Shown: positions 32,435 to 39,793 of the stretch, piece by piece | How the letters are laid out: every line of letters starts with the position of its first letter | How positions within the stretch are numbered: the first letter of the stretch is position 1 | Assembly: GCF_040939305.1 (NCBI RefSeq) | Contig: NZ_CP162511.1 | Coordinates: forward strand, 4,092,001 to 4,156,000 | Direction of reading: 5' to 3' | DNA length: 64,000 bases | Origin: Herbiconiux sp. A18JL235 | Lineage (GTDB): Bacteria > Actinomycetota > Actinomycetes > Actinomycetales > Microbacteriaceae | The notes under the pieces: model-generated | Told to the model about the DNA's origin: nothing | The model's database searches: none | The model's input: only the letters and a program-made list of their open reading frames with translations | Made by a program: the position numbers and the translations under genes

Positions 32435-33376
32435 TCAGGCCAGGTCGGCGGTGGTGGGCGGGTTGGCGCCGGCGCGCGAGACCGTGATGGCGGCGCAGCG
32501 GGCGGCGAAGTCACCGAGTTCGACGAGCGCCGCGGCGTCGAAGGCCGAGCCGTCGCGGAGGCGGCCCGGCGAGGTGCCGGCGTCGAGCATCCGGGCCAGC
32601 TGCACGATGAGCGCGCTCATGAACGAGTCGCCGGCACCGATCGTGTCGACCACAGCGACCGGTCGGCCCGGCACGGCGACGCGTTCGGCGGCGGTGGCGA
32701 GCACCGCCCCCTCGCCACCCCGGGTGACGACCACGAGTGCGGGGCCGAGGGCGAGGATGCTGTCGATCGCGTCGTCGAGAGACGAGGCGTCGGGGTACAG
32801 CCACGCGGCGTCTTCGTCGGAGAGCTTCACCAGAGTTGCGAGCCCGGCGATCTCACCGAAGCGGGCGAGCGCGGCAGCGTGGTCGGTGATGATCGACGGG
32901 CGCATGTTCGGATCGAAGGTGATGACCGGGGGTTCGGCCGAGGTCGCCGCTGCGGTCGCGACTCGCAGCCGCTCGGCGATCTGCGAGCCCCCTGGTTCGA
33001 GGAACGCCGCGATCGACCCGGTGTGCACGATCGAGGCGGGCGGGAGTGCAGCGCCCTCCGGCAGCGACCAGCGCAGGTCGAACACGTAACGGGCCGACCC
33101 GTCGGCCTGCAGCACGGCGGTGGCCGAGGAGGTCGGCTCGTCGCGCAGTGAACTCGGGTCGAGGGTCACCCCCGCCGTGGCGAGGTGGTCGACGATGGCG
33201 CGACCCCGCGCGTCCGATCCGATCTCGGTGAGGAGCGTCGAGGGCAGGCCGAGACGGGCGGCGCCGAAAGCGATGTTGAGCGGGGAGCCACCGGGGTGCT
33301 CCGCTGTGCCGCGGTCATCGGGATGCTCGACGACGTCGACGAGCGACTCGCCGATGGCCAGCAGGGTGGTGGTCAT
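32435..33376 (-). CDS. PfkB-family carbohydrate kinase (fructokinase-like)
   Basis: A 313-residue ribokinase-fold kinase. It begins TTTLLAIGESLVDVVEHP, has the sugar-binding GGSPLNIAFGAARLGLPSTLLTEIGSD block, and ends with the PfkB signature VVDTIGAGDSFMSALIVQL, where the Asp of GAGDSF is the catalytic base. Fructokinase is the closest guess from the N-terminal motif; other hexose or nucleoside kinases are possible. ATG 33376 follows GGAGG by 6 nt, a strong ribosome-binding site. No sugar transporter is adjacent. Confidence 0.87.
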   Translation of the reverse strand: MTTTLLAIGESLVDVVEHPDDRGTAEHPGGSPLNIAFGAARLGLPSTLLTEIGSDARGRAIVDHLATAGVTLDPSSLRDEPTSSATAVLQADGSARYVFDLRWSLPEGAALPPASIVHTGSIAAFLEPGGSQIAERLRVATAAATSAEPPVITFDPNMRPSIITDHAAALARFGEIAGLATLVKLSDEDAAWLYPDASSLDDAIDSILALGPALVVVTRGGEGAVLATAAERVAVPGRPVAVVDTIGAGDSFMSALIVQLARMLDAGTSPGRLRDGSAFDAAALVELGDFAARCAAITVSRAGANPPTTADLA

Positions 33377-33428
33377 CCGTATCCTCCGTGATGCGCAGAC
33401 AAGGCAGCCCCAGTGTATTTCGTGGCGC

Positions 33429-33447
33429 GGCCCGGCGGTGCCGGGCC
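33429..33447. promoter_or_regulatory. Perfect hairpin between divergent genes
   Basis: GGCCCGGC (33429-33436), GGT loop and GCCGGGCC (33440-33447). It is upstream of both the sugar kinase and DUF3097 genes, so it cannot be a simple terminator for either. It sits 18 bp before the DUF3097 -10 and may be an operator. Confidence 0.5.
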
Positions 33448-33465
33448 ATCGACCGCACGGTGGCT

Positions 33466-33480
33466 TAGCCTTGATCGGTG
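33466..33480 (+). promoter_or_regulatory. Leaderless promoter of the DUF3097 gene
   Basis: TAGCCT (33466-33471), 6 nt, GTG 33478. No ribosome-binding site. Confidence 0.6.
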
Positions 33481-34359
33481 CCTTCAGACCCCTCCGCTCG
33501 TTTCGGCGCAGACCGCTACGGAGCGGATGTGCTCGCCGACTACAAGCGCCGCCCGGCCCCCGTCGCTCTTCCCGAGGTGGAGGCCGAGTTCGACCTCGTC
33601 GTCGAGGAGGTGGCGAGCGACTTCTGCGGCAGCGTCGTGAGCGTCGACGGGCGCCTGGTGGAGCTCGAAGACCGGAGAGGCAAGCGCCGTACCTTCCCGC
33701 TCGGCGCGGGTTACCTGTTCGAGGGCACCCCGGTGAAGCTCGTGGCACCGAAGTCCGCCGCGGCGAAGGCGGCAGCGGCCGGCAAGCTCGTGCGCACGGC
33801 GTCGGGGTCGATCGCGGGGCCCGAGCAGCCGGCGCGGGTCGCCCGTGCGAGCCGCATCTACGTGGAGGGCCGGCACGACGCCGAGCTGGTTGAGAAGATC
33901 TGGGGCGACGACCTGCGCGGCGAGGGCGTCGTCGTCGAGTACCTCGAAGGTGTCGACGACCTCGACGCGGTCGTGCGCGAGTTCGCGCCGAGCCGCGAGC
34001 GGCGCATCGGCGTGCTCGTCGACCACCTCGTCGCCGGCTCGAAGGAGAGCCGCATCGCCGAGGCCGTGGCGCGCGGGCCGTACGGGGCCCACGTGCTCGT
34101 GGTGGGGCATCCGTTCGTCGACATCTGGCAGTCGGTGACGCCGAAGGCGCTCGGCATCAGGGCGTGGCCCACCGTGCCGCGCACGATGGAGTGGAAGCAC
34201 GGCATCTGCGAGGCCTTCGGCTGGCCGCACGCCGACCAGGCCGACATCGCCAGGGCCTGGAAGCGCATCCTGTCGCGGGCCAACAGCTACACCGATCTCG
34301 AACCGGTGCTGCTGGGTCGGGTGGAGCAGCTGATCGACTTCGTGACGGAGCCTGTCTAG
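33478..34359 (+). CDS. DUF3097 family protein
   Basis: A 293-residue protein conserved across actinobacteria, without known function. An N-terminal all-beta part (residues 30-85, SDFCGSVVSVDGRLVELEDRRGKRRTFPLG) is followed by an Ala/Lys-rich linker and a C-terminal domain with IYVEGRHDAELVEKIWGDDLRGEGVVVEYLEGVDDL and RIGVLVDHLVAGSKESRIA. The glutamate of VEGRHDAELVEK and later acidic loop resemble a TOPRIM-like metal site, which suggests nucleic acid or nucleotide processing; this is inference. WPTVPRTMEWKHGICEAFGWPH is highly characteristic of the family. Confidence 0.88.
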   Translation: MPSDPSARFGADRYGADVLADYKRRPAPVALPEVEAEFDLVVEEVASDFCGSVVSVDGRLVELEDRRGKRRTFPLGAGYLFEGTPVKLVAPKSAAAKAAAAGKLVRTASGSIAGPEQPARVARASRIYVEGRHDAELVEKIWGDDLRGEGVVVEYLEGVDDLDAVVREFAPSRERRIGVLVDHLVAGSKESRIAEAVARGPYGAHVLVVGHPFVDIWQSVTPKALGIRAWPTVPRTMEWKHGICEAFGWPHADQADIARAWKRILSRANSYTDLEPVLLGRVEQLIDFVTEPV

Positions 34360-34366
34360 GGGCGGG

Positions 34367-35047
34367 TCAGTCGTCGCCGAGCAGTATGGCGGCAGCGGCG
34401 ATCATCTCGAGCATGCGCTCGCGCATGTGCCCGATGTGCTTCTTCACGGCGGGTTCGATGGCGGCGGCATCGCCCGCGACCATCGCCTGGTACAGCTCGT
34501 CGTACTCCTCGGCGCAGGAGCGCAGCCGGCTCTGCATCGATGCCGCGCGCAGCCAGAACCGCTGGATGCGACGGCGGGTCTCGCGCACGGTCTCGGCGAC
34601 CAGCACGTTGCCCGAGAGCGCGTTCGCGTAGCGGTGGAAGAGCTGGTCGGCGAGCGCCCAGGCGGCACGGTCGTCGTTCGCGGCCGCCGCGTACATGTCG
34701 TCGACGTAGCCCTTGAGCTTCCTGGCCTCGGAGTCGGTGAGGGTCGAGGAGGCCTTGCGGCAGATGTAGGTGTCGAGGAGTTCGAGCAGGTCGCAGGCGT
34801 CGTTCACCTCTGTGGCGGTGAGCTGCGACACCGTGAATCGCGCATTGTCGGTGCGCTTGACGAGCCCCTCCTTCTCGAGGCGCTGCAGCGCTTCGCGCAC
34901 CGGGGTGCGGGAGATGCCGAGCTGGCTCGCCAGTCGGTTCTCCGACAGCGGCGACCCCGACCTGAGCCGGAAACCGGTGATCTCGGCGAGCAACCACTCG
35001 TACGCGTCGTCGACGCGACTCCCTGCTTCAGATGAAACCGCCATCAT
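34367..35047 (-). CDS. GntR-family regulator, FCD (FadR) subfamily
   Basis: A 226-residue regulator. The winged helix is LAEITGFRLRSGSPLSENRLASQLGISRTPVREALQRLEKEGLVKRT (about 18-68); the C-terminal FCD helical domain binds a carboxylic acid through metal-coordinating His residues, here in LADQLFHRYANAL and KKHIGHMRERM. GGAGG lies 7 nt before ATG 35047 (a GTG 3 nt upstream and an ATG 3 nt downstream are also in frame). It is divergent from an Lrp-family gene. Effector and targets are not evident. Confidence 0.87.
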   Translation of the reverse strand: MMAVSSEAGSRVDDAYEWLLAEITGFRLRSGSPLSENRLASQLGISRTPVREALQRLEKEGLVKRTDNARFTVSQLTATEVNDACDLLELLDTYICRKASSTLTDSEARKLKGYVDDMYAAAANDDRAAWALADQLFHRYANALSGNVLVAETVRETRRRIQRFWLRAASMQSRLRSCAEEYDELYQAMVAGDAAAIEPAVKKHIGHMRERMLEMIAAAAILLGDD

Positions 35048-35065
35048 CACCTGCCCTCCACCTCA

Positions 35066-35071
35066 AGTCTA
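35066..35071 (-). promoter_or_regulatory. -10 element of the GntR/FCD gene
   Basis: TAGACT on the minus strand; predicted transcript start near 35059 gives a 12-nt leader that just includes the GGAGG site. Confidence 0.45.
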
Positions 35072-35145
35072 CACAGCGCTGAATACAAGCTGGTATGAGT
35101 CGGGTCCTCCGCGGATCGGTGCACGAAAGCTGCGAGAATCCGAAG

Positions 35146-35574
35146 ATGGACGCTTTGGATCACCGCATCATCGACCTGCTGAAGATCAATTCCCGCAGCG
35201 GCTACGGCGACATCGGCCAGGTGATCGGGCTCTCGGCTTCGGCGGTGAAGCGCCGCATCGACAGGCTGGTCGCCGACAACGTGATCACCGGGTTCACGAT
35301 CCAGGTCAACCCCGCTCTCGACGGCACGGTCACCGAGGCCTACGTCGAACTGTTCTGCCGGGGCACGGTGGCGCCTGCCGAGCTGAAGCGCATCCTCTCG
35401 GGAGTGCCGGAGGTGGTGGACGCGGGAACCGTCACCGGAAGCGCCGACGCCATCGTGCACATCAGGTCGCGCGACATCCCGGGCCTCGAGGATGCTCTCG
35501 AGCGAGTGCGCATCGCCCCGAACGTCGACCACACACGCAGCGCGATCGTGCTGTCGAACCTCATCCGTCGCTGA
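35146..35574 (+). CDS. Lrp/AsnC-family regulator
   Basis: A 142-residue regulator. The helix-turn-helix DHRIIDLLKINSRSGYGDIGQVIGLSASAVKRRIDRLVADNVI is followed by an effector-binding RAM domain, TEAYVELFCRGTVAPAELKRIL and VTGSADAIVHIRSRDIPGLEDALE. The start ATG 35146 is chosen over an ATG at 35095 because the latter adds 17 unconserved residues and GAGAAT stands 6 nt before the former. Lrp proteins sense amino acids; putA, a proline catabolic gene, lies about 0.6 kb downstream on the other strand and is a possible target (inference). Its stop overlaps the next start by one base. Confidence 0.88.
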   Translation: MDALDHRIIDLLKINSRSGYGDIGQVIGLSASAVKRRIDRLVADNVITGFTIQVNPALDGTVTEAYVELFCRGTVAPAELKRILSGVPEVVDAGTVTGSADAIVHIRSRDIPGLEDALERVRIAPNVDHTRSAIVLSNLIRR

Positions 35575-36032
35575 TGGCGGGGAGAGGTGGGGGTGCCGCA
35601 GGTGGTGGCGGTGCTGCTGCGGGTGGCGGTGCGGATGCGCGGGGCGGCGTCGGCGGCGGTCTCGGCTTCGTCGTGGAGATCGACGCCCGGAGCGGCGTGG
35701 CGCCGTTCGAGCAGCTGCGGGTGGAGATCCGCGACGCGATCGCCGAGGGGACACTGAGCGCGGGCGCCCGCCTGCCCACCGTGCGGGCTCTCGCCTCCGA
35801 ACTCGGCCTCGCGGCGAACACGGTCGCCCGCACCTACAAGGAGCTCGAGGCCGACAAGCTCATCGAGACCCGCGGACGATCGGGGTCGTTCGTCTCGTTC
35901 AGCGACGACCCGGCCCGGCGCGAGCTGGAGCAGGCCGCCCGCGGCTATGCGGCCCGCGCCGCCGCACTCGGCATCTCGCGGGCTGATGCCCTCAGCGTGG
36001 TGACCGCGGCGCTCGACGCCCCGCGCGACTGA
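35574..36032 (+). CDS. GntR-family regulator, YtrA subfamily
   Basis: A 152-residue regulator. The first 35 residues are almost only Gly and Ala (GGGAAGGGGAAAGGGADARGG), after which the GntR winged helix begins: VEIDARSGVAPFEQLRVEIRDAIAEGTLSAGARLPTVRALASELGLAANTVARTYKELEADKLIETRGRSG. A short helical tail of the YtrA type follows. Its ATG overlaps the Lrp gene's stop (TGATG), so it is co-translated with Lrp, yet an internal GTG just before VEIDARSG would give a more normal N-terminus. YtrA regulators usually control ABC transporters, but none is adjacent. Confidence 0.8.
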   Translation: MAGRGGGAAGGGGAAAGGGADARGGVGGGLGFVVEIDARSGVAPFEQLRVEIRDAIAEGTLSAGARLPTVRALASELGLAANTVARTYKELEADKLIETRGRSGSFVSFSDDPARRELEQAARGYAARAAALGISRADALSVVTAALDAPRD

Positions 36033-36070
36033 AAGGTCGCCACTGCGCCCTTGGTACAGGATGCCAAGTG

Positions 36071-36124
36071 CTGGTCGCGCAAAAGGTGCACACAGGCGCG
36101 GGAGTGAGCACTTTCTGCGACCAG
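36071..36124. terminator. Long imperfect dyad between convergent regulator and putA genes
   Basis: Left arm 36071-36089 and right arm 36108-36124 share CTGGTCGC/GCGACCAG at the base and GTGC/GCAC at the top with small internal differences. A shorter dyad CTTGG/CCAAG (36050-36054, 36064-36068) precedes it. Position fits a bidirectional terminator; its size also fits a dispersed intergenic repeat. Confidence 0.6.
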
Positions 36125-36134
36125 CTCGGGCTCC

Positions 36135-39100
36135 TCAGAGGCCCTCCACTCCCGCGAGCACGTCGTGCGCCATCGAGGAGGGGTTGCCGAAGCGGTGGTT
36201 GGTGACGCTGACCGCCTGTTCGACGAGGAAGGGCAGCAGCTCGATGCGGCCCGCCCGCGTGACCTCGCCGGGGTACACCGCGATCTCGCACGACCCCTCG
36301 AGGGCGTCGGCGAGCGCCGCGGGGTCGCCTCCGATGAGCCGGACGCGCGGCACGTCGCCTTGGGCGAGGTAGTCGCCCGCTCGCGCCAGCCAGGTGGCGT
36401 CGTTCTCGATGACGACCCGGATGCCCCGCTCCTTGAGGTGCAGGCGCAGCGGCTTCGGCAGTTTCGCCGCCGAGCTCACGGTGACGGCCGAGCGGGCGAG
36501 TGTCGCAGCGGCCAGCACGCGCACGAGCTCGTGCAGCGGGCGCCCTTCGGAGAGCCTGATTGCCACCGGAACCGGGTGGTAGCGCAAGACGTTCGCCTCG
36601 ACCCCGAGGCCCGACACGTCGCGGGCCGTGAAGTGCGCTGCGAGCGCCTCCTGATCGCTGCGGGCACCGCGACGGGCTACGTCGAACTCGCTCCAGTCAA
36701 GCCCCGCTGTCGACGACTCCAGGAGCCTGACCACCCGCTCGTCGAGCCCCGCGAGGTTGAGCCCCTCGCTCGGCGCCCCGGGATCGTTGCGCCACGTGCC
36801 GAGCTGCACGAGGTAGTTCGGGCCGCCCGCCTTGGCCCCTGCCCCCACCGACGATCGCTTCCACCCGCCGAACGGCTGGCGGCGCACGATGGCCCCCGTG
36901 ATGCCGCGGTTGACGTAGAGGTTGCCGGCTTGCACCGCGTGCATCCAGGTGTCGACCTCGGCGGGGTCGAGCGAGTGGATGCCCGCCGTGAGCCCGAAGG
37001 GCACGGCGTTCTGCAGCTCGATCGCCTTCTCGAGGGTGGCGGCGCGCATGATGCCGAGCACGGGCCCGAAGTACTCCGTGAGGTGGAAGGGCGTGCCGGG
37101 CAGCACCCCGTCTTTCACGCCCGGCGACCACAGGCGCCCCGTGTCGTCGAGCTTCTGCGGGGCGACGAGCCACTTCTCGCCCGGGCCGAGCGTGGTGAGC
37201 GCGTCGGCGAGCTTGCCCGATGCGGGTTCGACCAGGGGGCCCATCTGAGCGGAGGGATCGGACGGGTAGCCCACCCGTAGCGACGACACGGCGTCGACGA
37301 GCTGACGCGCGAAGCGCTTGGAGCGCCCGGTCGAGCCGACGAGGATGACGAGGCTCGCGGCCGAGCACTTCTGGCCGGCGTGGCCGAAGGCGCTCCTCAC
37401 GATGTCGGCGACCGCGAGATCGAGGTCGGCGCTCGGGGTGACGACGATCGCGTTCTTGCCACTGGTCTCGGCCAGCAGCGGGAGATCGTGCCGCCACCCG
37501 CGGAACAGCTCTGCCGTCTCGTACGACCCGGTGAGGATGAGCCTGCCCACGCGGGGGTCTGACATGAGCTGACGCCCGAGCTCGCCTTCGTCGACGTCGA
37601 CCAGGGAGAGCACCTCGTGGGGGATGCCCGACTCCCAGAGCGCCTCCACCAGCACCGCGGCGCTCCGTCTCGCCTGCGGAGCGGGTTTGATGACGACGGC
37701 GCTGCCCGCGGCGAGCGCCGCCAGCACCGAGCCTGCCGGGATGGCCACCGGGAAGTTCCACGGCGGTGCCACGACGGTGAGAGCGACAGGTTCGAAGACC
37801 GCCCCGTCGACCTGATCGAGTTCGAGGGCGGTGCGGGCGTAATAGGCGGCGAAGTCGACGGCCTCGCTCACCTCGGGGTCGGCCTGGTCGATGGTCTTGC
37901 CGGTCTCGCTCGCCATCACCTCGATGAGCCTGTCGCGGTTGGCCTCCAGGGCGTAACCGGCCCGCCTCACGAAGCCCGCCCGGTCTTCTGCGCTGCGGGC
38001 GCCCCACTTCTCGCCCGCGGCCACCGCGGCCCTGATAACCCCCTCGAGCGCCACGTCGTCGGCGATCATCGCATCGGCGATGGTGTCGGTGCCGAGATTC
38101 GACCCGGCCACCCTGCCCAGGATGCGCGACCCCCACGCCCGGTTCGCCGGCAGCGACGGGTCGGTGTCGGGAGTGTTGTGGAACCCCTCGCGCGACGGCT
38201 CGAGCTGGGCGTCGTGCCTGTTCTGGGTGCGCCGCGGCGTGGGCGGCGCCGCCTCGGGGTCGAGCGCTTCGAGCGCTCGGAGGAAGCGGTCGCGTTCCCG
38301 CTCGAAGGCCGCGGTGTCGGTGGCCAGATCGAAGACCGACGACATGAAGTTGGCTTCGTCGGCATTCTCCTCGAGTCGACGAACAAGGTAGCCGATTGCG
38401 ACGTCGAACTCCTCCGGAGCGACGACCGGGGTGTAGAGGAGCAGGCCGCCGACCGTCTTGCGCACCTCTTCGGCCTGCGCCGTCGCCATGCCGAGCAGCA
38501 TCTCGATGTCGACGGATGCCGTCACCCCACGTTCCTCGGCGAGGAGCCAGGCCCAGGCGATGTCGAAGAGGTTGTGGCCGGCCACCCCGATGGTGACCGC
38601 GTCGACGTTCTCGGGGCGCAGCGCCCATTCCAGCACCCGCTTGTAGTTGGTGTCGGTCTCCTGCTTCTGGTCGAAGGTGGCCGACGGCCAGTCGTGGAGC
38701 ACCGCGTCGACGCGCTCCATCGCCAGGTTCGCCCCCTTCACGACCCGCACCTTCACGGGGGCCCCGCCGCGTGCACGCCGCTCGGCGGCCCAGTGATGCA
38801 GACGCTGGAACGCGGGCAGCGCATCGGGGAGGTAGGCCTGCAGCACGATTCCCGCCTCGACGTCGAGGAAGTCGGGCTCGTCGAGCACACGCTGGAAGAC
38901 GGCGATGGTGAGATCGAGGTCGCGGTACTCCTCCATGTCGAGGTTGATGAACGTGCGCCCCTCGCCCGACTCCGAACCGACGAGGCCCTTCTTCGACGCG
39001 AGCCGGTAGAGGGGGATGAGGCTCTGCGCGACGCGCTCGACGGTGGCGTCGAAGGCCCACATCGAGACCCCGGCGGCCACCGAGGACACCTTCACCGAGA

Positions 39101-39749
39101 CGTAGTCGATGTCGGGGCGCTGGATGAGGGCCTTCGTGCCCTCGAGCCGCTTCGAGGCCTCGGAGTCGCCCAGCACGGCTTCGCCGAGCAGGTTGACGTT
39201 GAGGCGCACCGCGGTGGCACCGCCGTTCTCCCTGGCGCGCAGCACCTGCACTGCGGCACCGATCTTCGAGGGCCGGGCGTCGACGACGAGGTGGCCGACC
39301 ATCTCGCGCAGCACCTTGCGGGCGATCGGCACGACGACTCCCGGAACGACCTCGCCGAGCATGCCGCCGGCCGTGACGGCCGCGCGGAGATGAGGCGGGA
39401 GGAACTGCGGAGTGCGCTTGGCGAGCGCCGAAAGATGCTTTCCGGCGACGAAGACGTCTTCCGGGCGGGCGACCCCGTCGACGAAGCCGAGGGTGAAATC
39501 GAGCCCGTCGGGGTCTTTCAGCACTCCGGCGAGCCGCGCGGCCCCGGGGTCGACGGGAGCATCGCGGCTCGCATCGAGCCAGTGCCGAGCCAGGGCCACC
39601 GCCTTCTCCCCCAGCCCGAGCGGCCCGAGCGATTCGGCCGGCACGACCTCGTCGACCGTCTCCGAGGGTGCCGGCTCACCATGAGCCGGCTCACCGGGCG
39701 ACGGATCGACGTCGGCGTGGGGCTGCTGGGGGGTGTGCGGCTCGGCCAT
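36135..39749 (-). CDS. putA: Bifunctional proline dehydrogenase / glutamate-semialdehyde dehydrogenase
   Basis: A 1204-residue PutA. The proline dehydrogenase barrel (about 60-480) includes LNVNLLGEAVLGDSEASKRLEGTK and GRTFINLDMEEYRDLDLT; the aldehyde dehydrogenase domain (about 560-1010) has LLAETSGKNAIVV and GHAGQKCSAASLV with catalytic Cys795; a C-terminal ALDH-superfamily-like domain follows. It oxidises proline to glutamate with FAD and NAD+ by channelling. The N-terminus lacks the ribbon-helix-helix DNA-binding domain of enterobacterial PutA, so it is not its own repressor. Start ATG 39749 is leaderless and its promoter overlaps the divergent one. Confidence 0.95.
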   Translation of the reverse strand: MAEPHTPQQPHADVDPSPGEPAHGEPAPSETVDEVVPAESLGPLGLGEKAVALARHWLDASRDAPVDPGAARLAGVLKDPDGLDFTLGFVDGVARPEDVFVAGKHLSALAKRTPQFLPPHLRAAVTAGGMLGEVVPGVVVPIARKVLREMVGHLVVDARPSKIGAAVQVLRARENGGATAVRLNVNLLGEAVLGDSEASKRLEGTKALIQRPDIDYVSVKVSSVAAGVSMWAFDATVERVAQSLIPLYRLASKKGLVGSESGEGRTFINLDMEEYRDLDLTIAVFQRVLDEPDFLDVEAGIVLQAYLPDALPAFQRLHHWAAERRARGGAPVKVRVVKGANLAMERVDAVLHDWPSATFDQKQETDTNYKRVLEWALRPENVDAVTIGVAGHNLFDIAWAWLLAEERGVTASVDIEMLLGMATAQAEEVRKTVGGLLLYTPVVAPEEFDVAIGYLVRRLEENADEANFMSSVFDLATDTAAFERERDRFLRALEALDPEAAPPTPRRTQNRHDAQLEPSREGFHNTPDTDPSLPANRAWGSRILGRVAGSNLGTDTIADAMIADDVALEGVIRAAVAAGEKWGARSAEDRAGFVRRAGYALEANRDRLIEVMASETGKTIDQADPEVSEAVDFAAYYARTALELDQVDGAVFEPVALTVVAPPWNFPVAIPAGSVLAALAAGSAVVIKPAPQARRSAAVLVEALWESGIPHEVLSLVDVDEGELGRQLMSDPRVGRLILTGSYETAELFRGWRHDLPLLAETSGKNAIVVTPSADLDLAVADIVRSAFGHAGQKCSAASLVILVGSTGRSKRFARQLVDAVSSLRVGYPSDPSAQMGPLVEPASGKLADALTTLGPGEKWLVAPQKLDDTGRLWSPGVKDGVLPGTPFHLTEYFGPVLGIMRAATLEKAIELQNAVPFGLTAGIHSLDPAEVDTWMHAVQAGNLYVNRGITGAIVRRQPFGGWKRSSVGAGAKAGGPNYLVQLGTWRNDPGAPSEGLNLAGLDERVVRLLESSTAGLDWSEFDVARRGARSDQEALAAHFTARDVSGLGVEANVLRYHPVPVAIRLSEGRPLHELVRVLAAATLARSAVTVSSAAKLPKPLRLHLKERGIRVVIENDATWLARAGDYLAQGDVPRVRLIGGDPAALADALEGSCEIAVYPGEVTRAGRIELLPFLVEQAVSVTNHRFGNPSSMAHDVLAGVEGL

Positions 39750-39761
39750 TCTTCGAGGATA
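39747..39761 (-). promoter_or_regulatory. Leaderless promoter of putA
   Basis: TATCCT (complement of 39756-39761), 6 nt, ATG 39749. This hexamer occupies the position where the divergent gene's -35 would be. Confidence 0.65.
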
Positions 39762-39778
39762 GGTCGTGGCCCCGCCAT

Positions 39779-39793
39779 TAGGCTCAGGGCATG
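39779..39793 (+). promoter_or_regulatory. Leaderless promoter of the PYROXD2-like gene
   Basis: TAGGCT (39779-39784), 6 nt, ATG 39791. It occupies the -35 position of the putA promoter. Confidence 0.65.
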
